From: Mytilus californianus
Taxonomy: Eukaryota > Mollusca > Bivalvia > Mytilida > Mytilidae
Direction: 5' to 3'
NCBI RefSeq assembly: GCF_021869535.1
Contig: NW_026262668.1
Location: forward strand, 23,007,732-23,071,731
DNA: 64,000 nt
Part shown: positions 13,296-27,000 of the stretch, one piece after another
Position numbering within the stretch: the first letter of the stretch is position 1
How the letters are laid out: each line of letters starts with the position of its first letter
The notes under the pieces: generated by a model
Database searches by the model: none
Seen by the model: the letters and a program-made list of their open reading frames with translations, nothing else
What the model was told of the DNA's origin: nothing
Made by a program: the position numbers and the translations under genes

Positions 13296-14692
13296 TAAAC
13301 AGTCGTTCTTTCATTTATTTGTTTCAATTTTAATTTCTTACTTTGAAGTTGCATTTCTGTAAATATAGTTATAGACAATGTAATTCCCAAAGGAACTCCC
13401 TTTACGACTGAAACTGTGCCACTTTTACTATGAAGTTTCGGAAAAAATATATCCTAGAATGGAAAGTTGATATGCACTACTTTTTTATTCAAAGGTCAAA
13501 TATAGGGCTGTGGGGCATATTTTCAACATTTATATGCCCCAAACTTCAAAGAGTTTAAACTTATACTAAAATTCTGCACTACCCCTCCCTTCACTTTATG
13601 TCTTACTCAGAATTTAATTCCACCGCCTACCATATGCATTTATACTGTAACATTCCCAAGTTATGTCTCTATGAGATGAAACATACAAATCATATCTGGG
13701 AACCAGTACGTAAACATAACAAAATATCTATGAATATTATATATCTCCCCAAAAGAGGCATGGTTTATGAAACAGCTGTATTTACAAAGTGCAACCTATA
13801 CTAAATTAAATTGTTTTCTCACATGAATTGTAAAAAACCAGTTTGAAACTATTCTGATAACAAATTGAAAGCATTTCAGAATACTATAAATGTAAAGTTT
13901 AGTAGTTAATAATTCCAACATTCAAGATTATATAAAATATCCAATCCTGCCTCTGTCTCCAGTCCACATCTTACTGTATGCCTATTTATCAATAAAAGTT
14001 CACTATTTTTGCTTCAAATAGTCAGTTTAGAAGTCTTGTCACAACAATGTCATCTCTAACCATATATCTAACATAAGTTAGCTAATAGATGAACTAGAAG
14101 TGTTCAAACAAAGCCATATCTGCAAAAGTTGTATGTATGAAGTTACCAGTCTGATGTATGCATTCACTAAAAGTTTTATAAATTGACTACTTACATCTGT
14201 TTTTTGCATACTTTCTTAACACAGTTATTGTTTTCTTTACAAAAGACCTTTATAATAATAAAATCATAGCATTTACAGGTTAAATTATCTGTTTTATGAC
14301 CAAGGGGGTAGGCATTTTTCTCTATTTTTTGCTCCTAGGGCCTCAAATTTGCTAAATAATTCTGCTGTTTCTATGAATATGCAATATTTACTACGTATTT
14401 AGATAGAACACACTATTGTTAGTTTTATTGAGGTATTTTTGTATTTCTATCTTGTATTTGTTTATGCAGCGGTCACAAAAAAGTACATTCAGGTGATAAG
14501 GCTTACTTTCGGGTTATCGACAGGACAAAAACACCAGCAACAATATTTATCAAGGATCTATGAGTTTCAAATACTGCGAAGAGTAAATATAAGCACTTCT
14601 AAACAATTTAAATTACAAATATGCATATATTATGAATTTACTTTGCATTCAGGGCTAAGTAAACTATGCATACTGTTAACTGTGAATTTATG

Positions 14693-14877
14693 GAGCACCT
14701 GAGATCACCCCCAGTTTTTGGTGGGATTCGTGTTGCTTAGTCTTTAGTTTTCTATGTTGTGTCATCTGTACTATTATTTGTCTGTTTGTCTTTTTATTTT
14801 TGGCCATGGCGTTTGTCAGTTTGTTTTCGATCTGTGAGTTTGACTGTCCCTCTGGTATCTTTCGTCCCTCTTTTATG
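14693..14877 (+). repeat. 185-bp retroelement tail inserted in array unit 1 (T3)
   Basis: It starts GAGCACCTGAGATCACCCCC and ends TTTCGTCCCTCTTTTATG. TTTATG flanks both sides (14687-14692 and 14872-14877), while insert-free units read TTTATGCTGAG once at this place. Related text occurs at about 37290-37375, downstream of another reverse-transcriptase fragment. I recognise the sequence as a frequent mussel 3'-tail repeat. Confidence 0.65.
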
Positions 14878-17800
14878 CTGAGTCATCATAGTTAAGGCCA
14901 AGGGTTTTCTCAATCTTCATGAAATATTTATAAAACTTTATATTTGAGTTAATTACATTAAAATCTCTGAGATAAACAAAATTTGGTGAAATTCTATATG
15001 TTCTCTTTTTTCACCCAATATACTAACATTCATTCAAATAGAAAATTCTTACAAACACTTTTTCTCACAACAATACTTATTTATCAGAATCATAGCCTTA
15101 AAGAAATCACTGTATATACTGGAACTTTTCTTTTACAGTACATTTTATACCTCCACCCCTGTTTCCATTTTTAAAGAATTTGAAAACAAGACTTTAATTA
15201 TTGTCAGCTTACCCTATGTGCATGTTTTCTTACATGAAATGTACAGAACCTGTTTGAAACTATTCTGATATCAAATTGAAAGCATTTCAGAATACTATAA
15301 ATGTAAAGTTTAGTAGTTAATAATTCCAACATTCAAGATGATATAAAATATCCAATCCTGCCTCTGTCTCCAGTACACATCTTATTGTATGCCTATTTAT
15401 CAATAAAAGTTAACTATTTTTGCATCAAATGGTCAGTTTAGAAGTCTTGTCACAACAATATCATCTCTAACCATATATCTAACATATATTAGCTAATAGA
15501 TGAACTAGAAGTGTTTAAACAAAGCCATATCTGCAAAAGTTGTATGTATGAAGTTACCAGTCTGATGTATGCATTCACTAAAAGTTTTATAAATTGACTG
15601 CTTACATCTGTTTTTTGCATACTTTCTAAGCACAGTTATTGTTTTCTTTACAAAAGACCTTTATAGTAATAAAATCATAGCATTTACAGGTTAAATTATC
15701 TGTTTTATGACCAAAGGGGGTAGGCATTTGTCTCTATTTTTTGCCCCTAGGGCCTCAAATTTGCTAAATAATTCTGCTGTTTCTATAAATATGCAATATT
15801 TACTACATATTTAGGATAGAACACACTGTTGTTAGTTTTATTGAGGATTTTTTGTATTTCTAGCTTGTATTTGTTTATGCAGCTGTCACAAAAAAGTACA
15901 TTCAGGTGATACAGCTTACTTTTGGGTTATCCACAGGACATAAACACCCCAGCAACAATATTCATCAAGGATCTATCAGTTTCAATGACTGCCAAGAGTT
16001 AAAATAAGCACTTCTAAACAATTTAAATTACAAATATGCATATATTATGAATTTACTTTGCATTGAGTGCTTTAAGTAAACTATGCATACTGTAAACTGT
16101 GAATTTATGCTGAGTCATCATAGTTAAGGCCAAGGGTTTTCTCAGTCTTCATGAAATATTGATAAAACTTTTATATTTGAGTTAATTTCAATAAAATCTC
16201 TGAGATAAACCAAATTTGGTGAAATTCTGTATGTTCTCTTTTTTTCACCCAATATACTAACATTTATTGAAATAGAAAACTCTTGAAAAACACTTTTTCT
16301 CACAACAATACTTATTTATCAGAATCATAGCCTTAAAGAAATCACTGTATACACTCTATCTTTTCTTTTACATTACATTTTATACCCCCATCCCTGTTTT
16401 CATTTTTAAAGAATTTTAAAACAAGACTTTAATTATTGTCAGCTTACCTTATGTGCATGTTTTCTGACATGAAATGTATAGAACCTGTTTGAAACTATTC
16501 TGATAACAAATTGAAAACATTTCAGAATATTATAGATATAAAGTATAGTAGTTAATAATTCCAACATTCAAGATTATATAAAATATCCAATCCTGCCTCT
16601 GTCTCCAGTCCACATCTTACTGTATGCCTATTTATCAATAAAAGTTCTCTATTTCTGCATCAAATGGTCAGTTAAGAAATCTTGTCACAACAATATCATC
16701 TCTAACCATATATCTTACATAAGTTAGCTAATATATGTACTAGAAGTGTTTAAACAAAGCCTTATCTGCAAAAGTTATATGTATGAAGTTACCAGTCTGA
16801 TGTATGCATTCATTAGAAGTTTTATAAATTGACTGCTTAAATCTGTTTTTTGCATACTTTCTTAACACAGTTACTTTTGTCTTTACAAAAGACTTTTATA
16901 ATAATGAAATCATAGCATTTACAGGTTAAATTATCTGTTTTATGACCAAGGGGGTAGGAATTTTTCTCTATTTTTTGCCCCTAGGGCCTCAAATTTGCAA
17001 AATAATTCTGCTGTTTCTATGAATATGCAATATTTACTACATATTTAGGATAGAACACACTATTGTTAGTTTTATTGAGGTATTTTTGTATTTCTAGCTT
17101 GTATTTGTTTATGCAGCTGTCACAAAAAAGTACATTCAGGTGATACGGCTTAATTTTGGGTTATCGACAGGACAAAAACACCCCAGCAACAATATTCATC
17201 AAGGATCTATGAGTTTCAATGACTGCGAAGAGTAAATATAAGCACTTCTAAACAATTTAAATTACAAATATGCATATATTATGAATTTACTTTGCATTGA
17301 GGGCTTTAAGTAAACTATGCATACTGTAAACTGTGAATTTATGCTGAGTCATCATAGTTAAGGCCAAGGGTTTTCTCAATCTTCATGAAATATTTATAAA
17401 ACTTTATATTTGAGTTAATTTCATTAAAATCTCTGAGATAAACCAAATTTGGTGAAATTCTATATGTTCTCTTTTTTTTCACCCAATATACTAACATTTA
17501 TTCAAATAGAAAACTCTTGAAAAACACTTTTTCCAACAACAATACTTATTTATCAGAATCATAGCCTTAAAGAAATCACTGTGTACACTATATCTTTTCT
17601 TTTACATTACATTTTATACCCCCACCCCTGTTTCCATTTTTAAAGAATTTGGAAACAAGACTTTAATTATTGTCAGCTTACCCTATGTGCATGTTTTATG
17701 ACATGAAATGTATAGAACCTGTTTGAAACTATTCTGATAACAAATTGAAAGCATTTCAGAATACTATAAATGAAAAGTTTAGTAGTTAATAATTCCGACA

Positions 17801-18575
17801 TTCAAGATTATATAAAATATCCAATCCTGCCTCTGTCTCCAGTCCACATCTTACTGTATGCCTATTTATCAATAAAAGTTCTCTTTTTCTGCATTAAATG
17901 GTCAGTTTAGAAATCTTGTCACAACAATATCATCTCTATCCATATATCTTACATAAGTTAGCTAATATATGTACTAGAAGTGTTTAAAGAAAGCCATATC
18001 TGCAAAGTTGTATGTATGAAGTTACCAGTCTGATGTATGCATTCACTAAAATTTTTATAAATTGACTGCTTACATCTGTTTTTTTGCATACTTTCTAAGC
18101 ACAGTTATTGTTTTCTTTTTAAAATACTTTTATAATAATAAAATCATAGCATTTACAGGTTAAATTATCTGTTTTATGACCAAGGGGGTAGGCATTTTTC
18201 TCTATTTTTTGCCCCTAGGGTCTCAAATTTGCAAAATAATTCTGCTGTTTCTATGAATATGCAATATTTACTACGTATTTAGGATAGAACACACTATTGT
18301 TAGTTTAATTGAGGTATTTTTGTATTTCTATCTTGTATTTGTTTATGCAGCGGTCGCAAAAAAGTACATTCAGGTGATATGGCTTACTTTTGGGTTATCG
18401 ACAGGACAAAAACACCAGCAACAATATTCATCAAGGATCTATGAGTTTCAAATACTGCGAAGAGTAAATATAAGCACTTCTAAACAATTTAAATAACAAA
18501 TATGCATATATTATGAATTTACTTTGCATTGAGGGCTTTAAGTAAACTATGCATACTGTTAACTGTGAATTTATG

Positions 18576-18759
18576 GAGCACCTGCGATCACCCCCAGTTT
18601 TTGGTGGGGTTCGTGTTGCTTAGTCTTTAGTTTTCTTTGTTGTGTAATCTGTACTATTATTTGTCTGTTTGTCTTTTTATTTTTGGCCATGGCGTTGTCA
18701 GTTTGTTTTCGATCTGTGAGTTTGACTGTCCCTCTGGTATCTTTCGTCCCTCTTTTATG
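18576..18759 (+). repeat. same T3 insertion in array unit 4
   Basis: Same insert at the same position of the unit and with the same TTTATG flanks (18570-18575, 18754-18759). Units between it and unit 1 lack the insert. The shared site means that one insertion event was copied by unequal exchange, or that other units lost it through the 6-bp repeats. Confidence 0.65.
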
Positions 18760-21700
18760 CTGAGTCACCATAGTTAAGGCCAAGGGTTTTCTCAATCTTC
18801 ATGAAATAATTATAAAACTTTATATTTGAGTTAATTTCTTTAAAATCTCTGAGATAAACCAAATTTTGGTGAAATTCTATATGTTCTCTTTTTTTCACCC
18901 TATATACTAACATTTATTCAAATAGAAAACTCTTGAAAAACACTTTTTCTCACAACAATACTTATTTATCAGAATCATAGCCTTAAAGAAATCACTGTAT
19001 ATACTCTAACTTTTCTTTTACAGTACATTTTAAACCCCCACCTCTGTTTCCATTTTTAAAGAATTTGAAAACAAGACTTTAAAAATGGTCAGCTTACCCT
19101 ATGTGCATGTTTTCTGACATGAAATGTATAGAACCTGTTTGAAACTATTCTGATAACAAATTAAAAGCATTTCAGAATACTATAAATGTAAAGTTTAGTA
19201 GTTAATAATTCCAACATTCAAGATTATATAAAATATTCAATCCTGCCTCTGTCTCCAGTCCGCATCTTACTGTATGCCTATTTATCATTCAACTTCACTA
19301 TTTCTGCATCAAATGGTCAGTTAAGAAATCTTGTCACAACAATATCATCTCTAACCATATTTCTAACATAAGTTAACTGTTAGCTAATATATGAACTAGA
19401 AGTGTTTAAACAAAGCCATATCTGCAAAAGTTGTATTATGAAGTTACCAGTCTGATGTATGCATTCACTTAAAGTTTTATAAATTGACTGCTTACATCTG
19501 TTTTTTTGCATACTTTCTAAGCACAGTTATTGCTTTCTTTACAAAAGACCTTTATAATAATAAAATCATAGCATTTACAGGTTAAATTATCTGTTTTATG
19601 ACCAAGGGGTAGGCATTTTTCTCTATTTTTTGCCCCTAGGGCCTCAAATTTGCAAAATAATTCTGCTGTTTCAATGAATATGCAATATTTACTACATATT
19701 TAGGATAGCACACACTATTGTTAGTTTTATTGAGGTATTTTTGTATTTCTAGCTTGTATTTGTTTATGCAGCTGTCACAAAAAAGTACATTCAGGTGATA
19801 CGGCTTACTTTTGGGTTATCCACAGGACAAAAACACCCCAGCAACAATATTATCAAGGATCTATGAGTTTCAATGACTGGGAACAGTAAATATAAGCACT
19901 TCTAAACAATTTAAATTACAAATATGCATATATTATGAATTTACTTTGCATTCAGGGCTATTAAAATCTCTGAGATAAACCAAATTTGGTGAAATTCTAT
20001 ATGTTCTCTTTTTAACCCAATATACTAACATTTTTTCAAATAGAAAACTCTCGAAAAACACTTTTTCTCACAACAATACATATTTATCAGAATCATAGCC
20101 TTAAAGAAATCACTGTATATACTCTAACTTTTCTTTTACAGTACATTTTATACCCCCATCCCTGTTTCCATTTTTAAAGAATTTGAAAACAAGACTTTAA
20201 TTATTGTCAGCTTACCCAATGTGCATGCTTTCTGACATGAAATGTACAGAACCTGTTTGAAACTATTCTGATAACAAATTGAAAGCATTTCAGAATACTA
20301 TAAATGTAAAGTTTAGTAGTTAATAATTCCAGCATTCAAGATTATATAAAATATCCAATCCTGCCTCTGTCTCCAGTCCACATCTTACTGTATGCCTATT
20401 TATCAATAAAAGTTCACTTTTTCTGCATCAAATGGTCAGTTTAGAAATCTTGTCACAACAATATCATCTTTAACCATATATCTAACATAAGTTAACTGTT
20501 AGCTAATATATGAACTAGAAGTGTTTAAACAAAACCATATCTGCAAAAGTTGTATGTATGAAGTTACCAGTCTGATGTATGCATTCACTAAAAGTTTTTT
20601 AAATTGACTGCTTACATCCGGTTTTTTTTTTGCATACTTTCTAAGCACAGTTATTGTTTTTTTTACAAAAGACCTTGATAATAATAAAATCATAGCATTT
20701 ACAGGTTAAATTTATCTGTTTTATGACCAAAGGGGGTAGGCATTTTTCTATATTTTTTGCCCCTAGGGCCTCAAATTTGCTAAATAATTCTGCTGTTTCT
20801 TAGAATATGCAATATTTACTACATATTTAGGATAGAACACACTGTTGTTAGTTTTATTGAGGTATATTTGTATTTCTAGCTTGTATTTGTTTATGCAGCT
20901 GTCACAAAAAAGTACATCCAGGTGATACGGCTTACTTTAGGGTTATCCACAGGACAAAAACACCCCAGCAACAATATTCATCAAGGATCTATGAGTTTCA
21001 ATGACTGCGAAGAGTAAATATAAGCACTTCTAAACAATTTAAATTACAAATATGCATATATTATGAATTTACTTTGCATTGAGGGCTTTAAGTAAACTAT
21101 GCATACTGTAAACTGTGAATTTATGCTGAGTCATCATAGTTAAGGCCAAGGGTTTTCTCAATCTTCATGAAATATTTATAAAACTTTATATTTGAGTTAA
21201 TTTCATTAAAATCTCTGAGATAAACCAAATTTGGTGAAATTCTATATGTTCTCTTTTTTCACCCAATATACTAACATTTATTCAAATAGAAAACTCTTGA
21301 AAAACACTTTTTCCAACAACAATACTTATTTATCAGAATCATAGCCTTAAAGAAATCACTGTGTACACTATATCTTTTCTTTTACATTACATTTTATACC
21401 CCCACCCCTGTTTCCATTTTTAAAGAATTTGGAAACAAGACTTTAATTATTGTCAGCTTAACCTATGTGCATGTTTTATGACATGAAATGTATAGAACCT
21501 GTTTGAAACTATTCTGTTAACAAATTGAAAGCATTTCAGAATACTATAAATGAAAAGTTTAGTAGTTAATAATTCCGACATTCAAGATTATATAAAATAT
21601 CCAATCCTGCCTCTGTCTCCAGTCCACATCTTACTGTATGCCTATTTATCAATAAAAGTTCTCTTTTTCTGCATCAAATGGTCAGTTTAGAAATCTTGTC

Positions 21701-22978
21701 ACAACAATATCATCTCTATCCATATATCTTACATAAGTTAGCTAATATATGTACTAGAAGTGTTTAAAGAAAGCCATATCTGCAAAGTTGTATGTATGAA
21801 GTTACCAGTCTGATGTATGCATTCACTAAAAGTTTTATAAATTGACTGCTTACATCTGTTTTTTTGCATACTTTCTAAGCACAGTTATTGTTTTCTTTTT
21901 AAAAGAAGGGTTTTCTCAATCTTCATGAAATATTTATAAAACTTTTATATTTGAGTTAATTTCATTAAAATCTCTGAGATAAACCAAATTTGGTTAAATT
22001 CTATATGTTCTCTTTTTTCACCTAATATACTAACATTTATTTAAATAGAAAACTCTTGAAAAACATTTTTTCTCACAACAATACTTATTTATCAGAATCA
22101 TATCCTTTAAGAACTCACTGTATATACTCTTTTTCTTTTACAGTACGTTTTATACCCCCAGCCCTGTTTCCATTTTTAAAGAATTTGGAAACAAGACTTT
22201 AATTATTGTCAGCTTACCCTATGTGCATGTTTTATGACATGAAATGTATAGAACCTGTTTGAAACTATTCTGATAACAAATTGAAAGCATTTCAGAATAC
22301 TATAAATGAAAAGTTTACTAGTTAATAATTCCGACATTCAAGATTATATAAAATATCCAATCCTGCCTCTGTCTCCAGTCCACATCTTACTGTATGCCTA
22401 TTTATCAATAAAAGTTCTCTTTTTCTGCATTAAATGGTCAGTTTAGCAATCTTGTCACAACAATGTCATCTTTATCCATATATCTTACATAAGTTAGCTA
22501 ATATATGTACTAGAAGTGTTTAAAGAAAGCCATATCTGCAAAGTTGTATGTATGAAGTTACCAGTCTGATGTATGCATTCACTAAAAGTTTTATAAATTG
22601 ACTGCTTACATCTGTTTTTTTGCATACTTTCTAAGCACAGTTATTGTTTTCTTTTTAAAAGAAGGGTTTTCTCAATCTTCATGAAATATTTATAAAACTT
22701 TTATATTTGAGTTAATTTCATTAAAATCTCTGAGATAAACCAAATTTGGTTAAATTCTATATGTTCTCTTTTTTCACCTAATATACTAACATTTATTTAA
22801 ATAGAAAACTCTTGAAAAACATTTTTTCTCACAACAATACTTATTTATCAGAATCATATCCTTTAAGAACTCACTGTATATACTCTTTTTCGTTTACAGT
22901 ACGTTTTATACCCCCACCCCTGTTTCCATTTTAAAAGAATTTGAAAACAAGACTTTAATTATTGTCAGCTTACCCTAT

Positions 22979-23822
22979 GTTGCTGAAATAAACCTGACAT
23001 GAAATTTGAACCCTGGTAGGACTGAATAGACTTATTAAGTCCTACTCACGTGAAAACTTTGATAAGAGCTTTGACAATAGTTGGTGTCTTGATATTCCTT
23101 AACAGAATAGCCTCAGGAAAGCGAGTGGATGTACACATGATCATCAATAAATACGCATTTCAAGCTTGGTCTTTGGTAAAGGTCCAACGCAATCAATGAG
23201 CATTCGACTGAAAGGTTCTTCAAAGGCTGGCCATGGAATTGGCAGAAGTGGTGCTGGTTGTATTTTCTGGTTAGGCTTACCAACAACCTGGCATATATGG
23301 CATAATTTGCAGTATTCTGCGACATCATTTTTAAGTCTGGGCCAGTAGAAAAGCTGCAAGTTCTTAAGGAAAGTCTTCCTTATACCTAAGTGTCCAGCCA
23401 AGGGGTGTCATTGGCAGACCAGTAATGTCTTACCTATAAACTTTAGGCACCACCACTTGGTATAACACTCTCCATTCCTCCTCTGGGGTAGCATCAGGGG
23501 GCCTCCATTTCATCATTAAAATGCCGTCTTGATGATGGTAACATTCGGCCACTTTGTCTGCTTCCTCCTGAGCCCTCTTGCGGCGCTGAAGAACTTCAGG
23601 GTCTATATTTTGTTCGTCAACAAATTTCCTTCGGTCTAATGAATGGCTGTTCACGTCTGGCCATGGCATAATTACATTCTTGTTTTAGTAATAGGTGGTC
23701 TTACTATGGCCTTCTCTGAGCTACCGGGACCTTCAATGTCGGCAAGGAAAGTGTCAGAAAGGTCCATGTAATCAAACTGGTCTTCTTGCACATCCTCATT
23801 TTGTTGTTTTCTTGCCATCGCC
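22979..23822 (-). pseudogene. LTR retrotransposon integrase region, broken (Gmr1-like?)
   Basis: Read on the minus strand, this segment holds a linker rich in charged residues (about 23430-23822), a zinc-binding HHCC module (GHLG... then CKLC near 23300), and the start of the integrase core with IDCVGPLPKTK near 23180. The frame breaks near 23670, between 23430 and 23400, and near 23160. After the last break the core continues (TRFPEAI, QGSNFMSG) until 22979, where the tandem array begins. The expected second catalytic aspartate is replaced by tyrosine (QSYQG near 23016), and a stop precedes it near 23050. The rest of the integrase, reverse transcriptase, RNase H and the 3' LTR are missing. 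It is inactive. Confidence 0.75.
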
Positions 23823-23825
23823 CTA

Positions 23826-26530
23826 TAGACGAATGACATTAACCATAAACTTTTATTTTTTAATGCACCCACCTAACATACGGCTAAATCATATACCATT
23901 CGAAAGCACATCATCTGCACTACCTTTTTTGCCCGGTCGTCAAAAATTCGTATGGTGCAGTTTCTGTCAAATCACAACGAAAGGTCAAGGACGGACCACT
24001 TCTAATTTTACAAGAAGTCCGCATTTTTTGCATATTCTGTCTTCTAAATGATGATATTTTGTATGGACATATGAAAATCTGTTAAAACAGATGTTAATAG
24101 CAACTTATCAAAAGCACTTTGAAATATTAATGTCGGATTTTTAATAAATAGCGCCGTTTTCCAGAAATTCCATTGAAAATGACAAAAATGCATGAAAATC
24201 AAATTTTATGTCTGTGATTCAACTGTTATTCACCATAAAACCAAATAACATATTTCATTTAGTGATTAGGATGTTTTTGACATCATTAAATTACTGCAAT
24301 TACGCTTCTTGTTAATGAAACAGCCAATTATAACAACCATGCAGTTGCCCAAAATACCGCCATCTGCAAGAAAATAGCTGTTTTAGCTGTTCTTTGTTAA
24401 AACAATTTGTATGTAGTCGATATTATGTTGAAAAACATGAATTTTAAAACTGCAAAAATGTTAAAGGATAGAATACACAGAAAGTTCGTGCATATAGGGA
24501 AAAAGTTTGGGAGTGAAACTTTGATAATTCAATATTTCAATATTTGTATGTTTTCTTGGTTGCTTTTACTGCATCTTGCATTGAATGAGGAAGTGAAAAC
24601 TATTATAAGCTAGCCACTGAAATGTTCTTCATGCCTGGCCAATATATTTAATCATATCCAACTACGTAATTTCTTGTAAATAAATTGAGACCCTCGCAAT
24701 TATATTTACTTACATTAATTTTTGAATTGGGAAATCTAGCAATTCGCAATAACAATACATACATTAATCAAATTTACTCCCTGAATAGTTTACATATAAA
24801 TACATTTTGATATAAAGATGATTGATTGATTATTGGTGTTTGACGCAATTTTCGGTATAGCACTTTTGGCTTCTAAAGTATTTTGCGGCGATCAGTTTTA
24901 AATGATTTAGGCCCATGGAAAGCCCAAGGAACCACCGACCTTCGGAAGGAAAACTGGCAATCCCCATCAACAATACATTAGTTATAGCTATTAGTATCAA
25001 GGACGAAGTTACTGTGTAGGTGTCATAACACAAATATACCAATCAGCATTGATCACCTTTTGTAAAAGTAGGAAACCTCTAACCAAACACAGCAGTGTTA
25101 ATGTTGATGTTTACTTCAGCTAAATGTTACAAGTAAAGTTTCTTAATAGAAACAAACATATAAATGCATTTGAACCACTTTTATTTCAAATTTAATTGGC
25201 CATGATTTTGCATTAAAATTTCAATGTAGATTTGCCACATAATATTTTCATTTTAGGCATTTAAAAAAAAAGAGCACGATCTACTATTTTAGTAGATCAT
25301 CTATTAAGCATTGGTTGATCATTGGCATATTAAAGATAGTACATGTATATTAAGAATACATATGGTTAAAATGAAGTTATTTATTCTAAAATATCTATAC
25401 AATTGTGAGAAATGAAAAAATTGTGGTTGATTTTATCCAGTTATTTTAATTGGTTTTATGTCATCTGATCATAAATTATGTTCGTGGATATTTATTGTGC
25501 ACTGAGCCCTCTGTTATTGATCTGACAGCGACTTTTTGCGATTTTCTCACTTTATTTTCATATTTTTCGGTTCAAGTTTCTAATGGTGCGAAGATCTCAC
25601 AACAATAATAAGTGATATAAGTTGACATGAAAAAAACCGTACAAATGTTATGTATAAGTGTTAAAAACATGGGTTAAAACAATCTGACTAAAATTAAGAT
25701 CAATCACGACTCGCCTGCTCATATATCGCATGAGAATAACGAAATCAGAGAACTAAATTTTAATAAGATTAGGGTTAACTTAATGAGATAGCTTGAAAGC
25801 AGGTATGTTCTGGTAAATCTAATGCGATTACTGTTTTTAGCGCTATTTGAATATGTCTATTATGAAACAAATCCCTTTACGTATAACCTCTATATGTGCA
25901 CTTTGAACTTCCATAATTCTGCCAAGCAATGTCGAAGGAATATTGCTCATTACAATTTTGAGACTAACATATGGATATGTGAATGAAAAGAAAAAACGAA
26001 AAAAGGAAGAAGGACAAGATGATTCCTACATTTCCGCTATATCATATAAAGATATAGAGAGATGGAGAGAGAACTACGAGGTCTATCACAACTGTTTTCC
26101 AATCGTTTGATGTGTTTCAGCTTTTGGTTTTGATATGTGATAAGATACTTTCTGTTTTGAAATTTCACTTGGAGTTCTGTAATTTATGTTGTTTTAATAA
26201 CTTATTTTTTGCATCAATATCTGAGTTTTAAGTTCTGTTGTCTTTTTTCGCTCAGCTTTGAAATTTATGGTTTTCTTTTCTTTGATTGAAAGAAGGGATA
26301 AAATAATGATGAAAATGGCATTTTGTGTAATTATAGCAAACATTTGGAATGCTCAGTTTAGACATTTTGACCTTGATTTAACGAAAATTGCACCGTACGA
26401 ATTATTGACGACCGGGCAAAAATGAAAGTACAGGTAATAAGCTTTCGAATGATATATAATATAGTCGTATGTTAGGTGGGTGCACTAAAGTCGTTAACTA
26501 AGCGTCTTTTTGAAAATTGTCACTCGCCTA
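23826..26530. mobile_element. 2.7 kb inverted-repeat transposon inside the retrotransposon
   Basis: The ends are TAGACGAATGACATT at 23826 and the complement of TAGGCGAGTGACAATT ending at 26530. Further in, both arms carry TGCACCCACCTAACATACG (23864 and, inverted, near 26484) and GCCCGGTCGTC. CTA flanks both sides (23823-23825, 26531-26533). Removing the insert with one CTA joins the protease and integrase parts in frame. A 3-bp duplication occurs in several superfamilies, so I assign none. The interior has no recognised transposase, so it is probably non-autonomous. A bivalve SINE-like fragment lies at about 24820-24985. Confidence 0.65.
24820..24985. repeat. SINE-like bivalve interspersed repeat fragment
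   Basis: The text TGATTGATTATTGGTGTTTGACGC, a stretch with GCGGCGATCAGTTTTA, and ACCACCGACCTTCGGAAGGA resemble a short repeat that I recall as widespread in bivalve genomes. No tRNA-like head, poly-A tail or target duplication was identified. Family placement is from memory. Confidence 0.35.
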
Positions 26531-26533
26531 CTA

Positions 26534-27000
26534 GTAACAACACAAGCTGGATACAGTTCAGTATCACCTTCAGGTGATTTTACATCCACAACCGGTTCAC
26601 TGGTAACAATTGGTTCAGCAACTACTTTGTTCCTAGTTAGATCAGTTCCTAGCAATAATGAAACACCCTCAACAGGGAGATTAGGAAGAACATCCACAAA
26701 AACTGGTCCAGTAATCAAATCTGACTTCAGATAAATACGATGGAGGGGAACATTTATACAACCTAACTCCACCCCTTGTAACAAAACGGAGGCACCAACA
26801 GAAGTCTCCTCGGACAAAGCAACACACCTTCTAACAATAAAGTCTGAGAAGCTCCAGTGTCTCGTAAAATCCTAATAGGCTGAGGAGTAGTGTTACCAAC
26901 AATAGAAACAAACCAATCAGACATAAAGGGTTTATAATCCTCCATGTAATCACAAAAACTGGACTTAAAAGCCTGACTCGCAAGACATTTCAACGTATTA
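26534..27000 (-). pseudogene. retropepsin region of the LTR retrotransposon
   Basis: The aspartic protease active-site motif DTGA is encoded at 26850-26861, preceded by RILR and followed by SQTLLL. A frameshift near 26820 separates it from the downstream part, which contains SLLLGTDL, the second conserved block of retropepsins, and runs to the insertion site of the 2.7 kb transposon. The next retroviral domain after the insert is the linker and integrase; no reverse transcriptase lies between. This order is characteristic of Gmr1-like Ty3 elements. Confidence 0.7.

Larger units (their letters stand above)
13816..22979. repeat. tandem array of eight ~1.24 kb units
   Basis: An anchor word (TTTGAAACTATTCTGAT) occurs at about 13842, 15252, 16489, 17722, 19137, 20254, 21503 and 22259. 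The spacings are 1410, 1237, 1233, 1415, 1117, 1249 and 756 bp. The basic unit is about 1.24 kb. Two units are longer because of an 185-bp insertion, one lacks about 120 bp near 19960, and the last two carry the same ~490-bp deletion (junctions near 21903 and 22660). Copies look well over 90 percent identical. No protein domain is evident. The left edge is near 13816 and the right edge meets integrase sequence at 22979. Confidence 0.85.

Noticed and set aside
18571..18795. Minus-strand 74-codon frame
   Set aside because: Lies over the T3 retroelement tail inside the tandem array; the homologous position in unit 1 is not open in the same way.
13816..22979. CRISPR-like or bacterial repeat array
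   Set aside because: Units are over 1 kb without short spacers, and the setting is eukaryotic.
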